A stretch of 15,080 bases of DNA from an uncultured Candidatus Competibacteraceae bacterium (lineage in GTDB: Bacteria; Pseudomonadota; Gammaproteobacteria; Competibacterales; Competibacteraceae), in NCBI GenBank assembly GCA_937960715.1, contig CALGOO010000008.1, positions 1-15,080 of the forward strand, in the 5' to 3' direction. Below are positions 1-7,979 of the stretch, in pieces (positions within the stretch are counted from its first letter, which is position 1; the number at the start of each line of letters is the position of its first letter). Below the pieces are notes generated by a model that saw nothing but the letters and a program-made list of their open reading frames with translations, was not told the DNA's origin and did not search any database. Made by a program: the position numbers and the translations under genes.

Positions 1-631
1 ACTGGCCGCGCAGGAACGCGCCGATCACCTCGTCCGCTTCCCGCGCCAGCTTGCTCACGGTCGGTTCGACGCGGCGCGGTAGCAGGTCGCGAACCCGGGC
101 GACCAACAGGTCCCAGTCGCGCAGCAGGTAAAAGGTCACCACCGGAACCAGCACCAGGTTGGCGATCCAGGTGAAGACCACGGTGGACGAAGCCCGCAGC
201 GATTCCAGTAGGCTGCCGGCCAGATCGCCGATCTCTCGGGCATAGGTCAGCAACCTGTCGCGCAACTGGGTCAGTTCGAACAAGGTCGAGTCGATGCCCA
301 AAGCGTTGTTTAGCCAGGGAACGACACTGGTTTGCAGCCAGTCGAGGTAAACGGGCAGCTTGTGCATGAGACTCTTGAACTGGTGCGCCGACAGGGGAAT
401 CAGCAGCAGCAACAGCAGCAGCAGGCCCACGATGATGACGCCGAACACCAGCGTCACCGCCCAGGACCGCGACAGCTTGCGCGCCTCCAACCGGTCGATC
501 AGCGGATCGCCCAGATACGCCAGCAGCGTGGCGACCAGGAATGGCGTCAGCACCGGCGCCAGCAGGTACAGCAGGCTGACGAGGACCGCCGCCAGAATCA
601 GCCAGAAACGGGTACGGGATGCGCGTTCCAT
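1..631 (-). CDS. AI-2E family transporter (PerM/YtvI-like), partial, C-terminus beyond window
   Basis: Inner-membrane permease-like protein of the AI-2E transporter / PerM superfamily. The exported substrate cannot be told from sequence. The reading frame opens with ATG at 631 (MERASRTRFWLILAAVLVSL) and stays open for 210 codons to the left edge, so the C-terminal part is missing. A hydrophobic pair at about residues 9-40 is followed by a strongly hydrophobic stretch (VTLVFGVIIVGLLLLLLLLI, about 59-78). Then comes a soluble amphipathic region with WLQTSVVPWLNNALG, and a further membrane segment (WIANLVLVPVVTFYLLRDWD) that carries the family-typical FYLLRDWD turn. It starts 26 bp downstream of the phosphatidyltransferase stop on the same strand, so the two are probably cotranscribed. 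In many gammaproteobacteria this family sits in such a block near hda. The family call is confident; the cargo is unknown. Confidence 0.88.
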   Translation of the reverse strand, partial: MERASRTRFWLILAAVLVSLLYLLAPVLTPFLVATLLAYLGDPLIDRLEARKLSRSWAVTLVFGVIIVGLLLLLLLLIPLSAHQFKSLMHKLPVYLDWLQTSVVPWLNNALGIDSTLFELTQLRDRLLTYAREIGDLAGSLLESLRASSTVVFTWIANLVLVPVVTFYLLRDWDLLVARVRDLLPRRVEPTVSKLAREADEVIGAFLRGQ

Positions 632-657
632 CAGGGAAAATCACTCGGGTGGGAAAT

Positions 658-1254
658 TCAGGGGACGTCGTGGCCGGAGGATTTTACCGGGCGCCGGGCC
701 TTGCGCCGGGCCAGCCTTCCCCAACGCCAGACATAGGCCGCCCCGCTCCAGACGGTGGTCAGGGCGGTCAGATAAATCCCGCTGGTCAGCAGCCATGCTG
801 GCAATGGAGCCAGACCGTAATGGACGATGACCGCGCCAACCAGCAGAAGCTGCATGAACGTGTTCAGCTTGCTGATCATCAGCGGCGCGGCGTGGAAGCG
901 CTCGACCTGCAGGTGATAGGCGACCGCGCCGCCGACAATGACCAAATCCCGCGCAATCACCAGCGCCACCAGCCAGCCCGGCAGTTCGTTCAGCCAGCCC
1001 AGCGCCAGGATCGCCCCCATGAGCAGCAATTTGTCGGCGATGGGATCGAGCAGACCGCCCAGTTCGCTGGTCCAGCCGTGACATTTGGCCAGGAAGCCGT
1101 CCAGCGCGTCGGAAACGCCGGCGATCACGAACAGGGCCAGCGCCGCTCCGTAGCGCTCCTCCAGCAGCAGCCAAAGGAAAGGCGCCACCAGCAGAATGCG
1201 CAAGCCGGTGATCAGGTTGGGGATGTGACGAAGTTCGAAAGATAGCGGAACCAC
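658..1254 (-). CDS. CDP-alcohol phosphatidyltransferase family protein (PgsA-like)
   Basis: Integral membrane enzyme that transfers a phosphatidyl group from CDP-diacylglycerol to an alcohol such as glycerol-3-phosphate, in phospholipid synthesis. The signature DG-x2-A(R/K)-x8-G-x3-D-x3-D is seen as D52G53..A56K57..G66...D70...D74. D49 lies just ahead. Lysine replaces the usual arginine at 57. Several hydrophobic segments follow, and the tail is basic (RRKARRPVK). The start is uncertain. I chose GTG at 1254 because family similarity begins at SFELRHIPNLITGLRILL, giving 198 aa, the usual PgsA length. No strong ribosome site is visible there. The frame is open up to 1419, and ATG codons near 1317 and 1335 are alternatives, but the extra residues look non-conserved. 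The acceptor alcohol is unproven, so no symbol is given. Confidence 0.85.
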   Translation of the reverse strand: MVPLSFELRHIPNLITGLRILLVAPFLWLLLEERYGAALALFVIAGVSDALDGFLAKCHGWTSELGGLLDPIADKLLLMGAILALGWLNELPGWLVALVIARDLVIVGGAVAYHLQVERFHAAPLMISKLNTFMQLLLVGAVIVHYGLAPLPAWLLTSGIYLTALTTVWSGAAYVWRWGRLARRKARRPVKSSGHDVP

Positions 1255-1443
1255 GGCGACGCTACCCGATAAGAGGCGGATATTTTTAGAAGTGTACAGG
1301 CAAAATCCGCGTGTCATTAAAGCACAATGGAACATTCGCCCCACTAAAAATTCCCATCGGCCGCTGACGGATGGATTCGATGATGGAATGTTAAACTGGA
1401 CAAGTTCGCAACCGAGCAATCACCGCAACCGAGTAAACAGATC

Positions 1444-1980
1444 ATGAATAAACCGGTTTTTCTGCTGCTGGCGGGTATTCTGCTGACGACCGCTCCGGCC
1501 TGGGCGGCCGATGGTGACTGGGATCGGGCCAGAAGCGCCCACGAGCGCGGCGATTACGCCGCCGAAGTCGCCATCGTCCGGCCGCTGGCCGAGAAGGGCG
1601 TTCCATTCGCTCAGTTCAATTTGGGCGTGCTGTACGACCAGGGCAAGGGAGTGCCACAGGATAACGCTCTGGCGATGCAATGGTATCGGAAAGCGGCGGA
1701 GCAGGGGTTGCCGCAGGCGCAAGTCAACCTGGCCATCATGTACGAGGAAGGACAGGGCGTGGCGCCGGACTACGCGCAGGCGTATTTCTGGTACACGCTG
1801 GCGGATGGCCAAGGCGACAGCCAGGCGCCGCAGGCCAAACAGGATGTCGCCAAAAAGATGACTCGGGCCCAGGTCGAGGCGGCGGAGCGACGGGCCAGGG
1901 AATTTAAGGCCGCGCATCCGTTCCGCATTCCGCCGCTGCCCGCTCCTGAATCCAATACCCCACACGGCGGGAATAATTGA
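1444..1980 (+). CDS. Secreted Sel1-repeat (tetratricopeptide-like) protein
   Basis: Small exported protein of 178 aa. Residues 1-22 form a classical Sec signal peptide (MNKPVFLLLAGILLTTAPAW, then AA), with probable cleavage near AWA|AD. Two Sel1-type repeats are visible at about 53-88 (AQFNLGVLYDQGKGVPQD..AMQWYRKAAEQG) and 89-124 (AQVNLAIMYEEGQGVAPDY..AYFWYTLA). The first is preceded by a degenerate repeat (ARSAHERGDYAAEVAIVRPLAEKG). A charged helix follows (VAKKMTRAQVEAAERRAREF), then a proline-rich tail. Sel1 repeats form helical pairs that serve as protein-binding scaffolds, so a periplasmic adaptor role is likely, but the partner is unknown. It is divergent from the phosphatidyltransferase and converges with the mltD-like gene, with only 28 bp between the two stops. 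Confidence 0.87.
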   Translation: MNKPVFLLLAGILLTTAPAWAADGDWDRARSAHERGDYAAEVAIVRPLAEKGVPFAQFNLGVLYDQGKGVPQDNALAMQWYRKAAEQGLPQAQVNLAIMYEEGQGVAPDYAQAYFWYTLADGQGDSQAPQAKQDVAKKMTRAQVEAAERRAREFKAAHPFRIPPLPAPESNTPHGGNN

Positions 1981-2008
1981 ATCGCCGAATTCGCGTCCAC
2001 CCTTTCGC

Positions 2009-3526
2009 TTACGAGGAAGGATAGACGATCAACTGCTGACCGGCCTTTAGACGGCCCCTGCTGTCCAGCCCATTCCACTGCGCCAGTTGCTGGGAAGGAA
2101 CGCCGTGGCGCCTGGCGATGGTGTCCAGGGTTTCGCCTTTTTGCACCGTGTGCCGGCTGGGCGCCAGCAGGCGGGCGCCTGGCGCGTTGGCCGCCAGACT
2201 TTGAGCCTGTTCGCGGGGCAGCAACAGCTTGTAGGCCTGGACCGGCGGCTCGACGCCGGGTTTGAAGCCCGGATTGAAGCGGAGAAAATCCTCGAAGGGG
2301 ATGCCGGCGGCCGTGACGCTGTCGAACACCTTGGTTTCAGGCGTCAGGTCGACCCGGTGCAGATAGGGTTGATTGGCGATGGCTTGGAGTCGCAGGCCCT
2401 GCGCGTCGGGGTCGGCGATAACGCGCGCCAGCGCCACGATCCGGGGCACGTAATCCTGCGTCTCCTTGGGTAGCTTGAGGCTCCAGAACAGCGATTGCGG
2501 CGCCGGATTGGCAGCGGCGGCCAGGCGAGCGGGATCCGCCAGCGCCAGGGCGCGAACCACGGCGGGGTGCGTTTCCACGGCGGTCGTCGGGGGTGGGGTG
2601 GCGGCCTGGGCCGCGATGGCCTCCCGCACGGCGCGCGGCCCGGCGTTGTACGCCGCCAGCGCCAGCAGCCAGTCGCCATCGAACAGCCTGTTCAGGTAGC
2701 GCAGGTAGCGCAGGGCGACGTCGGTCGAGGTGTGGATGTCGAAACGACCATCGTAGCCCTCGGCCAGCACCAGTCCCCATTCCTGCCCCGTGGTCGGGAT
2801 GATTTGCCAAAGTCCGGCGGCGTCCTTGGGGGACACGGCGGTGGGTTCGAACGCGCTTTCCACCATCGGCACCAGGGCCAGCTCCATGGGCAGCCGGCTC
2901 CGGTCGATGTGTTCCACGATGTAGTACAGATAGGGCTGGGCGCGCTGGACGAACAGGTTCAGATAGCCGGGATTGCGCTTCAGGTAGTCGATCCGCTCGG
3001 CGATCCGAGGGTGCTCCACGTCCAGCAACGCCAGTCGTCCTCGCATCCGACCCCAAAGGTCCTTGTTGGCGAGTGGAGATGATTTGCGCTTGCTCTTGGG
3101 CTGGCCCGCGGCGGCGGTTCGCCGGGCCTGGGGCGGGGACATGGACGGATGGGTCGCCGCGACGGCGGCCGTCGAGGTTTTTTCTCCTGTTCCAGTCCTG
3201 TTGGGTTGAGTGGTCGGCTTGCCCTCCATTGGGATGATCGTCACGATTCGGGACCCGGAGTTGCCCACGGCTTTTGGGGGAGAGAGTGGTGGCCGCGCCA
3301 TCACGACATCGGGGGAGGGGATCACGGGTTGCGGACTAGCGACGCTGGCCGTTCGTTGACGGTAGTCGGACGGGGCGCGGGTTTGCCAGTAGTCCACATA
3401 AACGGCGTCGGCCGTCGTTTGGGAGTTGGCCGCGTCGTCGGTGTCCGTGGGTGGCAGCCAGGCGCAGGCGCCCAGAGCGGTGGCGAGCGCGAGCGCGATC
3501 AGGGTTGCGGGGATGGCTTTTGGCAT
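2009..3526 (-). CDS. mltD: Membrane-bound lytic murein transglycosylase D-like lipoprotein (SLT + LysM)
   Basis: Peptidoglycan-cleaving GH23 lytic transglycosylase, predicted to be anchored to the outer membrane. ATG at 3526 is preferred over upstream in-frame starts because GGGAAG precedes it and it directly yields a lipoprotein signal peptide with lipobox L18-G19-A20-C21. Residues 22-155 are a low-complexity Pro/Ser/Thr/Ala linker. The SLT domain spans about 190-330. The predicted catalytic glutamate is E223 in ALVPMVESAFEPTAVS, followed by GLWQIIPTTGQEWGL and LALAAYNAGP (N294). A spacer region contains YVPRIVALARVI. One LysM repeat ends the protein at about 458-502 (HTVQKGETLDTIARRHGVPS...LKAGQQLIVYP). 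Its 505 aa fit the MltD family. E. coli MltD has two LysM repeats; here only one is clear, with a degenerate LysM-like stretch (YLHRVDLTPETKVFDSVTAA) before it. Confidence 0.9.
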   Translation of the reverse strand: MPKAIPATLIALALATALGACAWLPPTDTDDAANSQTTADAVYVDYWQTRAPSDYRQRTASVASPQPVIPSPDVVMARPPLSPPKAVGNSGSRIVTIIPMEGKPTTQPNRTGTGEKTSTAAVAATHPSMSPPQARRTAAAGQPKSKRKSSPLANKDLWGRMRGRLALLDVEHPRIAERIDYLKRNPGYLNLFVQRAQPYLYYIVEHIDRSRLPMELALVPMVESAFEPTAVSPKDAAGLWQIIPTTGQEWGLVLAEGYDGRFDIHTSTDVALRYLRYLNRLFDGDWLLALAAYNAGPRAVREAIAAQAATPPPTTAVETHPAVVRALALADPARLAAAANPAPQSLFWSLKLPKETQDYVPRIVALARVIADPDAQGLRLQAIANQPYLHRVDLTPETKVFDSVTAAGIPFEDFLRFNPGFKPGVEPPVQAYKLLLPREQAQSLAANAPGARLLAPSRHTVQKGETLDTIARRHGVPSQQLAQWNGLDSRGRLKAGQQLIVYPSS

Positions 3527-3705
3527 TGATTCTTCCCGGTCGTGAGGGTTGGCCCTGGCCACGTTGCCAGCTATTTTCCATAAGTTATTTAAGACACGCC
3601 TCAATTTTCAGTCAAGGCTGGAAGGTCGGGAAAACAAGAAGGCGGCGGATCGATCGACAGCCGCCTGCTCCAAGCCATGATGAAAACTTCCCCGCCGTAA
3701 CGCGA

Positions 3706-3723
3706 GTGTCATCTGGCCGTCAT
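3706..3723 (+). promoter_or_regulatory. Candidate Pho box (PhoB binding site)
   Basis: Two 7-bp direct repeats, GTGTCAT and CCGTCAT, are separated by exactly 4 bp (CTGG). Each has one mismatch to the CTGTCAT half-site consensus of PhoB boxes, and the 7-4-7 geometry is the canonical one. A T-rich run follows. The site lies 66 bp upstream of the PhoX-like gene in the correct orientation, which is where a phosphate-starvation operator is expected. No clear -10 hexamer could be assigned, so the promoter itself is inferred. Confidence 0.55.
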
Positions 3724-3789
3724 TTTTCAGCAACCTCGACGCGCCAGGATAACCGCCTGAAATGAATCCGCCGCTAGGGGAGTTTTTGC

Positions 3790-5649
3790 ATGACTGCGAG
3801 GTTGCTGACGGTTGCGCTTTTGTCCGCGCTGGGGCTGGCCGGTTGCGGTAATGACGACGATGATCCGATTGTTGGGATTCGCTCAGTGGAATTTACCGAG
3901 ACTCCCGCGCCCACCACAACCGACGAACTGGCCAAGACCTATTCCAAGTCGGCTGCCAAGATAACCTACGATAACGGTCGTGTGGAAGAGCGCCCCCTGA
4001 CCTACAACATGTTGTTCAGCGTGAAGGATCCGGTGGCGGAGGTCAATGGCAAGAAATACCCCGCCGGCCAGCTTTACAATTACAAGATGGAACCCCTTCT
4101 GGATCCGATGGGTAATCCGGTGGTGGCCGAGACCCCGGACGCCAACAGCCTGCTGAAAATCGACGACAAGCTGTTCCTGGTGACCCATTACGAGTACGAC
4201 TGGATCTTGAGTGACGGTTCGGTCGCCTGGACCGCGCCCGGCTGGTATACCCGGATGCCGATGTCGATGACCCTGAGCGAGATCGCCCAGGCCGGCGATG
4301 GCAAGCTGACCGCGACCAAGGTCAGGCCGATCGACTTTTCCAGCGTCAACGGTATCTGGATTCCTTGCTTCGGCTCGCAAACGCCGTGGAACACGCATCT
4401 GGGTTCCGAGGAAGATTACGATCTGATCTATAACCCGCTCGATGCCAAGAACTACGGCACGACCACCGCCGGCCTCAAGGCGATGCGCGAGCTGTATTTC
4501 AAGAGCGAGCGCGAAGCCAACCCCTATCATTACGGCATCATTCCCGAGGTCACCGTCAAGGCCGACGGCTCCACCCGCGTGGTCAAGCACTACGCCATGG
4601 GACGCGGCACCTGGGAACAGGCCAAGCTGATGCCGGACGGCCGCACCGCCTACTTGGGCGATGATGGCGCCTATGTGCAGATGACGATGTTCGTGGCCGA
4701 CAAGTACGGCGATCTGTCCGCCGGCACGATCTATACCGCCAAATGGAACCAGACCAGCGATCAGGGCGGTGGCCGCGCCGATCTGACCTGGATCCGGCTG
4801 GGTCATGGGACGGACGCCGAGATCGGCGCGCTGGCCAACAGCCTCAAATTCAACGATATCTTCGACGCCGTCGCGCCGAGCGAAGGCCAATGTCCCGCTG
4901 GCCACAAGCGGGTGCGCGCCGGTTCGTCCTCCGACGAGTGCCTCGTCCTGAAACCGGGCATGGAAAAGGCCGCCGCTTTTCTGGAGACCCGCCGCTACAC
5001 CGCCCTGCTCGGTGGCACCACCGAGTGGACCAAGATGGAGGGGCTTGCGGTCAACGCCAAGGATAAAAAGCTGTACATGGCGATGTCGCGCATCGAGACC
5101 AGCATGCGCTCCGATCCCACCGAGCCCGCCGACCACATCAAGCTGCCCGAAAACAAGGCGGGCGCGACCTACACCCTGGAGTTGAAGGGTGGGATCAAGG
5201 ACACCCGGGGAGACGCCATCGATTCCGAGTGGGTGGCGACCAGCATGTACGTGGAGCCGAAGCTGCTCGGCAAGCCGATGGCCACCGACGCTTTCGGCAA
5301 CACCGCCGACGTCAATACCATCGCCAACACCGACAACCTGTTCTTTTCCGAGAAGATGCGCACCCTGTTCATCGGCGAGGATTCCGGGATGCATGTCAAC
5401 AATTTCGTGTGGGCCTACAACGTGGATACTCAGCAGTTGACCCGGATTCTCAGCCTGACCGCCGGTGCCGAGTCCACCGGCTTGCAAGTGGTGGAGAACC
5501 TGAACGGCCATGCCTACATCATGAGCAACGCCCAACACCACGGTGATTTTCCGAGCACGATCAATACCGATCTCAAGGCGCGACTGAACCCGCTGATCGA
5601 CAAGTTCCACGCGCCGGTCGGGTATATCGGGGGCATTCCGGGTCTTTGA
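3790..5649 (+). CDS. PhoX/DUF839-like lipoprotein
   Basis: Predicted exported beta-propeller protein of the PhoX (DUF839) superfamily. Known members are metal-dependent phosphatases; activity here is inferred only. AGGGGAG precedes the ATG. The signal peptide ends in lipobox L16-A17-G18-C19, so it should be a membrane-anchored lipoprotein, whereas classical PhoX enzymes are typically Tat substrates. Family-like stretches: PCFGSQTPWNTHLGSEEDYD (192-211, the equivalent of the PhoX TPWGT..CEE segment), TEWTKMEGLAVNAKDKKLYM (411-430), DNLFFSEKMRTLFIGED (515-531) and GLQVVENLNGHAYIMSN. C368 and C384 could form a disulfide in an inserted loop. Its 619 aa suit the family. A Pho-box-like site upstream and a haem lipoprotein gene 66 bp downstream frame its context. 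It could instead be a non-catalytic or differently acting DUF839 protein. Confidence 0.72.
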   Translation: MTARLLTVALLSALGLAGCGNDDDDPIVGIRSVEFTETPAPTTTDELAKTYSKSAAKITYDNGRVEERPLTYNMLFSVKDPVAEVNGKKYPAGQLYNYKMEPLLDPMGNPVVAETPDANSLLKIDDKLFLVTHYEYDWILSDGSVAWTAPGWYTRMPMSMTLSEIAQAGDGKLTATKVRPIDFSSVNGIWIPCFGSQTPWNTHLGSEEDYDLIYNPLDAKNYGTTTAGLKAMRELYFKSEREANPYHYGIIPEVTVKADGSTRVVKHYAMGRGTWEQAKLMPDGRTAYLGDDGAYVQMTMFVADKYGDLSAGTIYTAKWNQTSDQGGGRADLTWIRLGHGTDAEIGALANSLKFNDIFDAVAPSEGQCPAGHKRVRAGSSSDECLVLKPGMEKAAAFLETRRYTALLGGTTEWTKMEGLAVNAKDKKLYMAMSRIETSMRSDPTEPADHIKLPENKAGATYTLELKGGIKDTRGDAIDSEWVATSMYVEPKLLGKPMATDAFGNTADVNTIANTDNLFFSEKMRTLFIGEDSGMHVNNFVWAYNVDTQQLTRILSLTAGAESTGLQVVENLNGHAYIMSNAQHHGDFPSTINTDLKARLNPLIDKFHAPVGYIGGIPGL

Positions 5650-5666
5650 TGGGTTGCCGTGAGATT

Positions 5667-5699
5667 GGAAAAGCGGGGGGCGCAAGCCGCCCGCTTTCC
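5667..5699 (+). terminator. Intercistronic GC-rich hairpin (attenuator or processing signal)
   Basis: Imperfect inverted repeat: GGAAA-A-GCGGGGGGC pairs with GCCGCCCGCTTTCC, with one bulged A and one mismatch and a very short loop. It lies between the PhoX-like and cytochrome genes. No run of T follows; the ribosome binding site GAGGAG of the next gene comes directly after. It therefore looks more like an attenuator or mRNA-stabilising stem than a full intrinsic terminator. Confidence 0.4.
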
Positions 5700-5715
5700 A
5701 TTTGAGGAGCATCGC

Positions 5716-7773
5716 ATGAATCGTCGCCAACCAGGTTTACACGGGGTCTTGGCCGCCTTCCTGTCGGGCGTTGTACTGACGGGTTGCAGCGACAGCCAGG
5801 GTCGGGTGGACGAACCGGCGGTGGTCGCGACAACCCCGTCCGCCACCGTTCCCAGCTTCCCAAAGGGTGATTTCCGCAGCCCCCTGACGTTTGCCAATCC
5901 CTATGCCCACATTCCCGCCCAGTGCCACATCGAAACCTCGCGGGGAGCCCAGAACGCCTGTCTGTTCTGTCACACCAACGGCGTTTATCGCCTGGGGCTG
6001 GGCAACAACTTCCCGCAGGCCGGCGCGGAGCCACGCCTTGGCAACCTGCAACTCGAATATTCATTCACGCCCATCAGCCCCTTCACCGCCTCGCCGAGCC
6101 GCAATCCCTGGGAAAACACCCTGACGCCGGAGACGTTGCGCGAAGCCGTCGCCGCGCTGGGCGTGAATCCGGAAGAATGGGACATGGAGGCCTACATTCG
6201 CGAAGACAACTGGCGGGCGGCTTTTGCCCAGCGCCCCGGCGACCCGCGCGACTGGGACGGCGGAGGCGGGGACGCGCCGTTCCGGCTGCTTCCGGGGCTG
6301 GACCCGGCGGATTTGCCCGCCGACGACGATGGGTTTGTCCGCTCCAGCAACCCGCGCAACGGCTTTTTCCAGGATGGCGCCGGGCGCTGGATCACCGGCT
6401 GGCGGGCGGTGAATTTCATGCCTTACGGCATTTTTACCCCGATGACCGGGTCGGTGTCCGGTATTTACATCCGCCTGCCCAGGCCGTTCATGCAGCGCGA
6501 GGACGGTGGCTTCGATCTGGATGTCTACGCCCGCAACCTCGACTTGTTGGAACGGGCGATTCAGGATCGCCTGCGTCCCGAGGATAGCGAGGTTTACCGG
6601 GGGGCGGCCCGAGCGGTGGCCATCGAGCGCGGTCTGTATCCGGTCGGCGCGGAGATCGCCCACCCCCTGCATTATGTGGACGTGGCGGCGGATGGTCAGA
6701 ATTTGGCGGTCAGCCCCTATCCGGGGACCCGCGCCCATCGGGTCAAGGAAATCCGCTACATGTACAAATGGAAAGCGTTCCAACCGAGCCAGTTCCGTCC
6801 CGGAACCAAGGAAGAGGGCGCGCCGGTCTACGGCAACGACACGCAAGGCTGGGTGGACAACGGCGTGGGCTGGTATCTGGCCGGCTACATCGAGGACAAG
6901 ACCGGTGCGTTGCGGCCGCAGAATCGCGAGGAACTGGCGCAGTGCATCGGCTGCCACAGCGGCGTCGCCAGCACCGAGTTCTCCCAGTTCACCTCCGGGG
7001 TCGGTAACACCATCGATTCCACCTGGTCGCTACCGCGCAAGTTCCCCGGCGAGTTGGGCTGGCGGGAAATGGACTATCTGGGCTATCTCGTCCGAACCGA
7101 CGCATCGCCGACGCGGACCCCAGGCGCGGCGCAACTGGGCGATCCATTGAACCGGGAGTTGAACAAGGGCGAATTCCGCCATTTCCTGGACAATGTGGTC
7201 GGCGCGAGCCTGTATGGCGACATGCCCGCCGCCATCGAACGTTTTCTGGCCGGCGCGATCCAGCCCGCCCACGGCTATTCCGCCGCCTGGCCGGCGCTGG
7301 ATACCGCGAGCGCGGCGGGTTTCCAGCGGAGTCAGGCGCTGCGGCAAACCCTGCTACGCGAGTTGACCGCGCGGGGGGGCTATCTGGATGCCGACGGCGC
7401 CATTCGCGGCGAGCTGTTGTATCCGCCCAAAAACGATGCCCTGGCCGCTGCCCGCCGCTATCGACAGGTGGTCGTCACCCAGCGCTACGCCAAGGGCAAG
7501 GACGTGTTCCCGGCCACGCCGGTGACCTTCCGCTATTTCCGGGAAGGGGAGGAGGGCTTTGCCCATCAGGATGGGCGGCCGTACCAGGTCGGCGAGGTGA
7601 TTACCGACCGCCCGGTGGATCTGGAAAATCCCGCTTCGATCACCTATGGCGTGGGCAACGCCGAAACCCTGATCGATCCTGATAAACCCTTCGAGGCCGG
7701 TGGCACCTATTTCCCGGACTACGTGCCGCTGCTGGTCGAGCCGCTGCGGTTCGAGTCGGCGCCGGGTGGCTAG
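5716..7773 (+). CDS. Dihaem c-type cytochrome lipoprotein, uncharacterised family
   Basis: Large exported haem protein of 685 aa. ATG at 5716 is chosen because GAGGAG lies 6 bp upstream and it yields a lipoprotein signal with lipobox L21-T22-G23-C24. Two covalent haem-c motifs are visible: CLFCH at 82-86 and CIGCH at 410-414. The long stretches between and after them have no motif I recognise. They include W/Y-rich segments such as GWITGWR-type and GWVDNGVGWYLAGY. An additional Cys at 70 precedes the first haem site. It lies 66 bp behind the PhoX-like gene with a hairpin between, so it is probably cotranscribed. Electron transfer at the membrane or cell surface is a reasonable inference, but the donor, acceptor and substrate are unknown. 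Confidence 0.78.
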   Translation: MNRRQPGLHGVLAAFLSGVVLTGCSDSQGRVDEPAVVATTPSATVPSFPKGDFRSPLTFANPYAHIPAQCHIETSRGAQNACLFCHTNGVYRLGLGNNFPQAGAEPRLGNLQLEYSFTPISPFTASPSRNPWENTLTPETLREAVAALGVNPEEWDMEAYIREDNWRAAFAQRPGDPRDWDGGGGDAPFRLLPGLDPADLPADDDGFVRSSNPRNGFFQDGAGRWITGWRAVNFMPYGIFTPMTGSVSGIYIRLPRPFMQREDGGFDLDVYARNLDLLERAIQDRLRPEDSEVYRGAARAVAIERGLYPVGAEIAHPLHYVDVAADGQNLAVSPYPGTRAHRVKEIRYMYKWKAFQPSQFRPGTKEEGAPVYGNDTQGWVDNGVGWYLAGYIEDKTGALRPQNREELAQCIGCHSGVASTEFSQFTSGVGNTIDSTWSLPRKFPGELGWREMDYLGYLVRTDASPTRTPGAAQLGDPLNRELNKGEFRHFLDNVVGASLYGDMPAAIERFLAGAIQPAHGYSAAWPALDTASAAGFQRSQALRQTLLRELTARGGYLDADGAIRGELLYPPKNDALAAARRYRQVVVTQRYAKGKDVFPATPVTFRYFREGEEGFAHQDGRPYQVGEVITDRPVDLENPASITYGVGNAETLIDPDKPFEAGGTYFPDYVPLLVEPLRFESAPGG

Positions 7774-7809
7774 CGGTCGACACCCAGCCCGGGTTTCCAA
7801 GGCATCCAT

Positions 7810-7850
7810 CCCGAAACCGCCCGCCCCTGCGACGCGCGGCGGTTTCCGGG
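7810..7850 (+). terminator. Possible terminator hairpin after the cytochrome gene
   Basis: Inverted repeat CCCGAAACCGCC / GGCGGTTTCCGGG with a 16-base loop and one bulged base, 36 bp after the cytochrome stop. No T-tract follows, so termination is plausible but weakly supported. Confidence 0.3.
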
Positions 7851-7979
7851 TTGCCACCACCCGGCCGTCGAATGCACCGCCCATGACCACAAACCGTCTT
7901 CCCGTTGTCATACGTTTGCAGCGTTTCAACGATAAAATCTCTTTTTGATTGATAAATAAGGGTTTTATGGTCGTTGACG

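Noticed and set aside
3640..3666. AGGCGGC/GCCGCCT hairpin in the mltD-phoX spacer as terminator
   Set aside because: It lies between divergent gene starts, where a terminator is not expected, and no T-run follows.
3883..5730. 615-codon minus-strand ORF opposite the PhoX-like gene
   Set aside because: It is a GC-bias shadow. Its Gly/His/Val/Arg-rich sequence has no motifs, while the plus strand has a signal peptide, ribosome site and family motifs.
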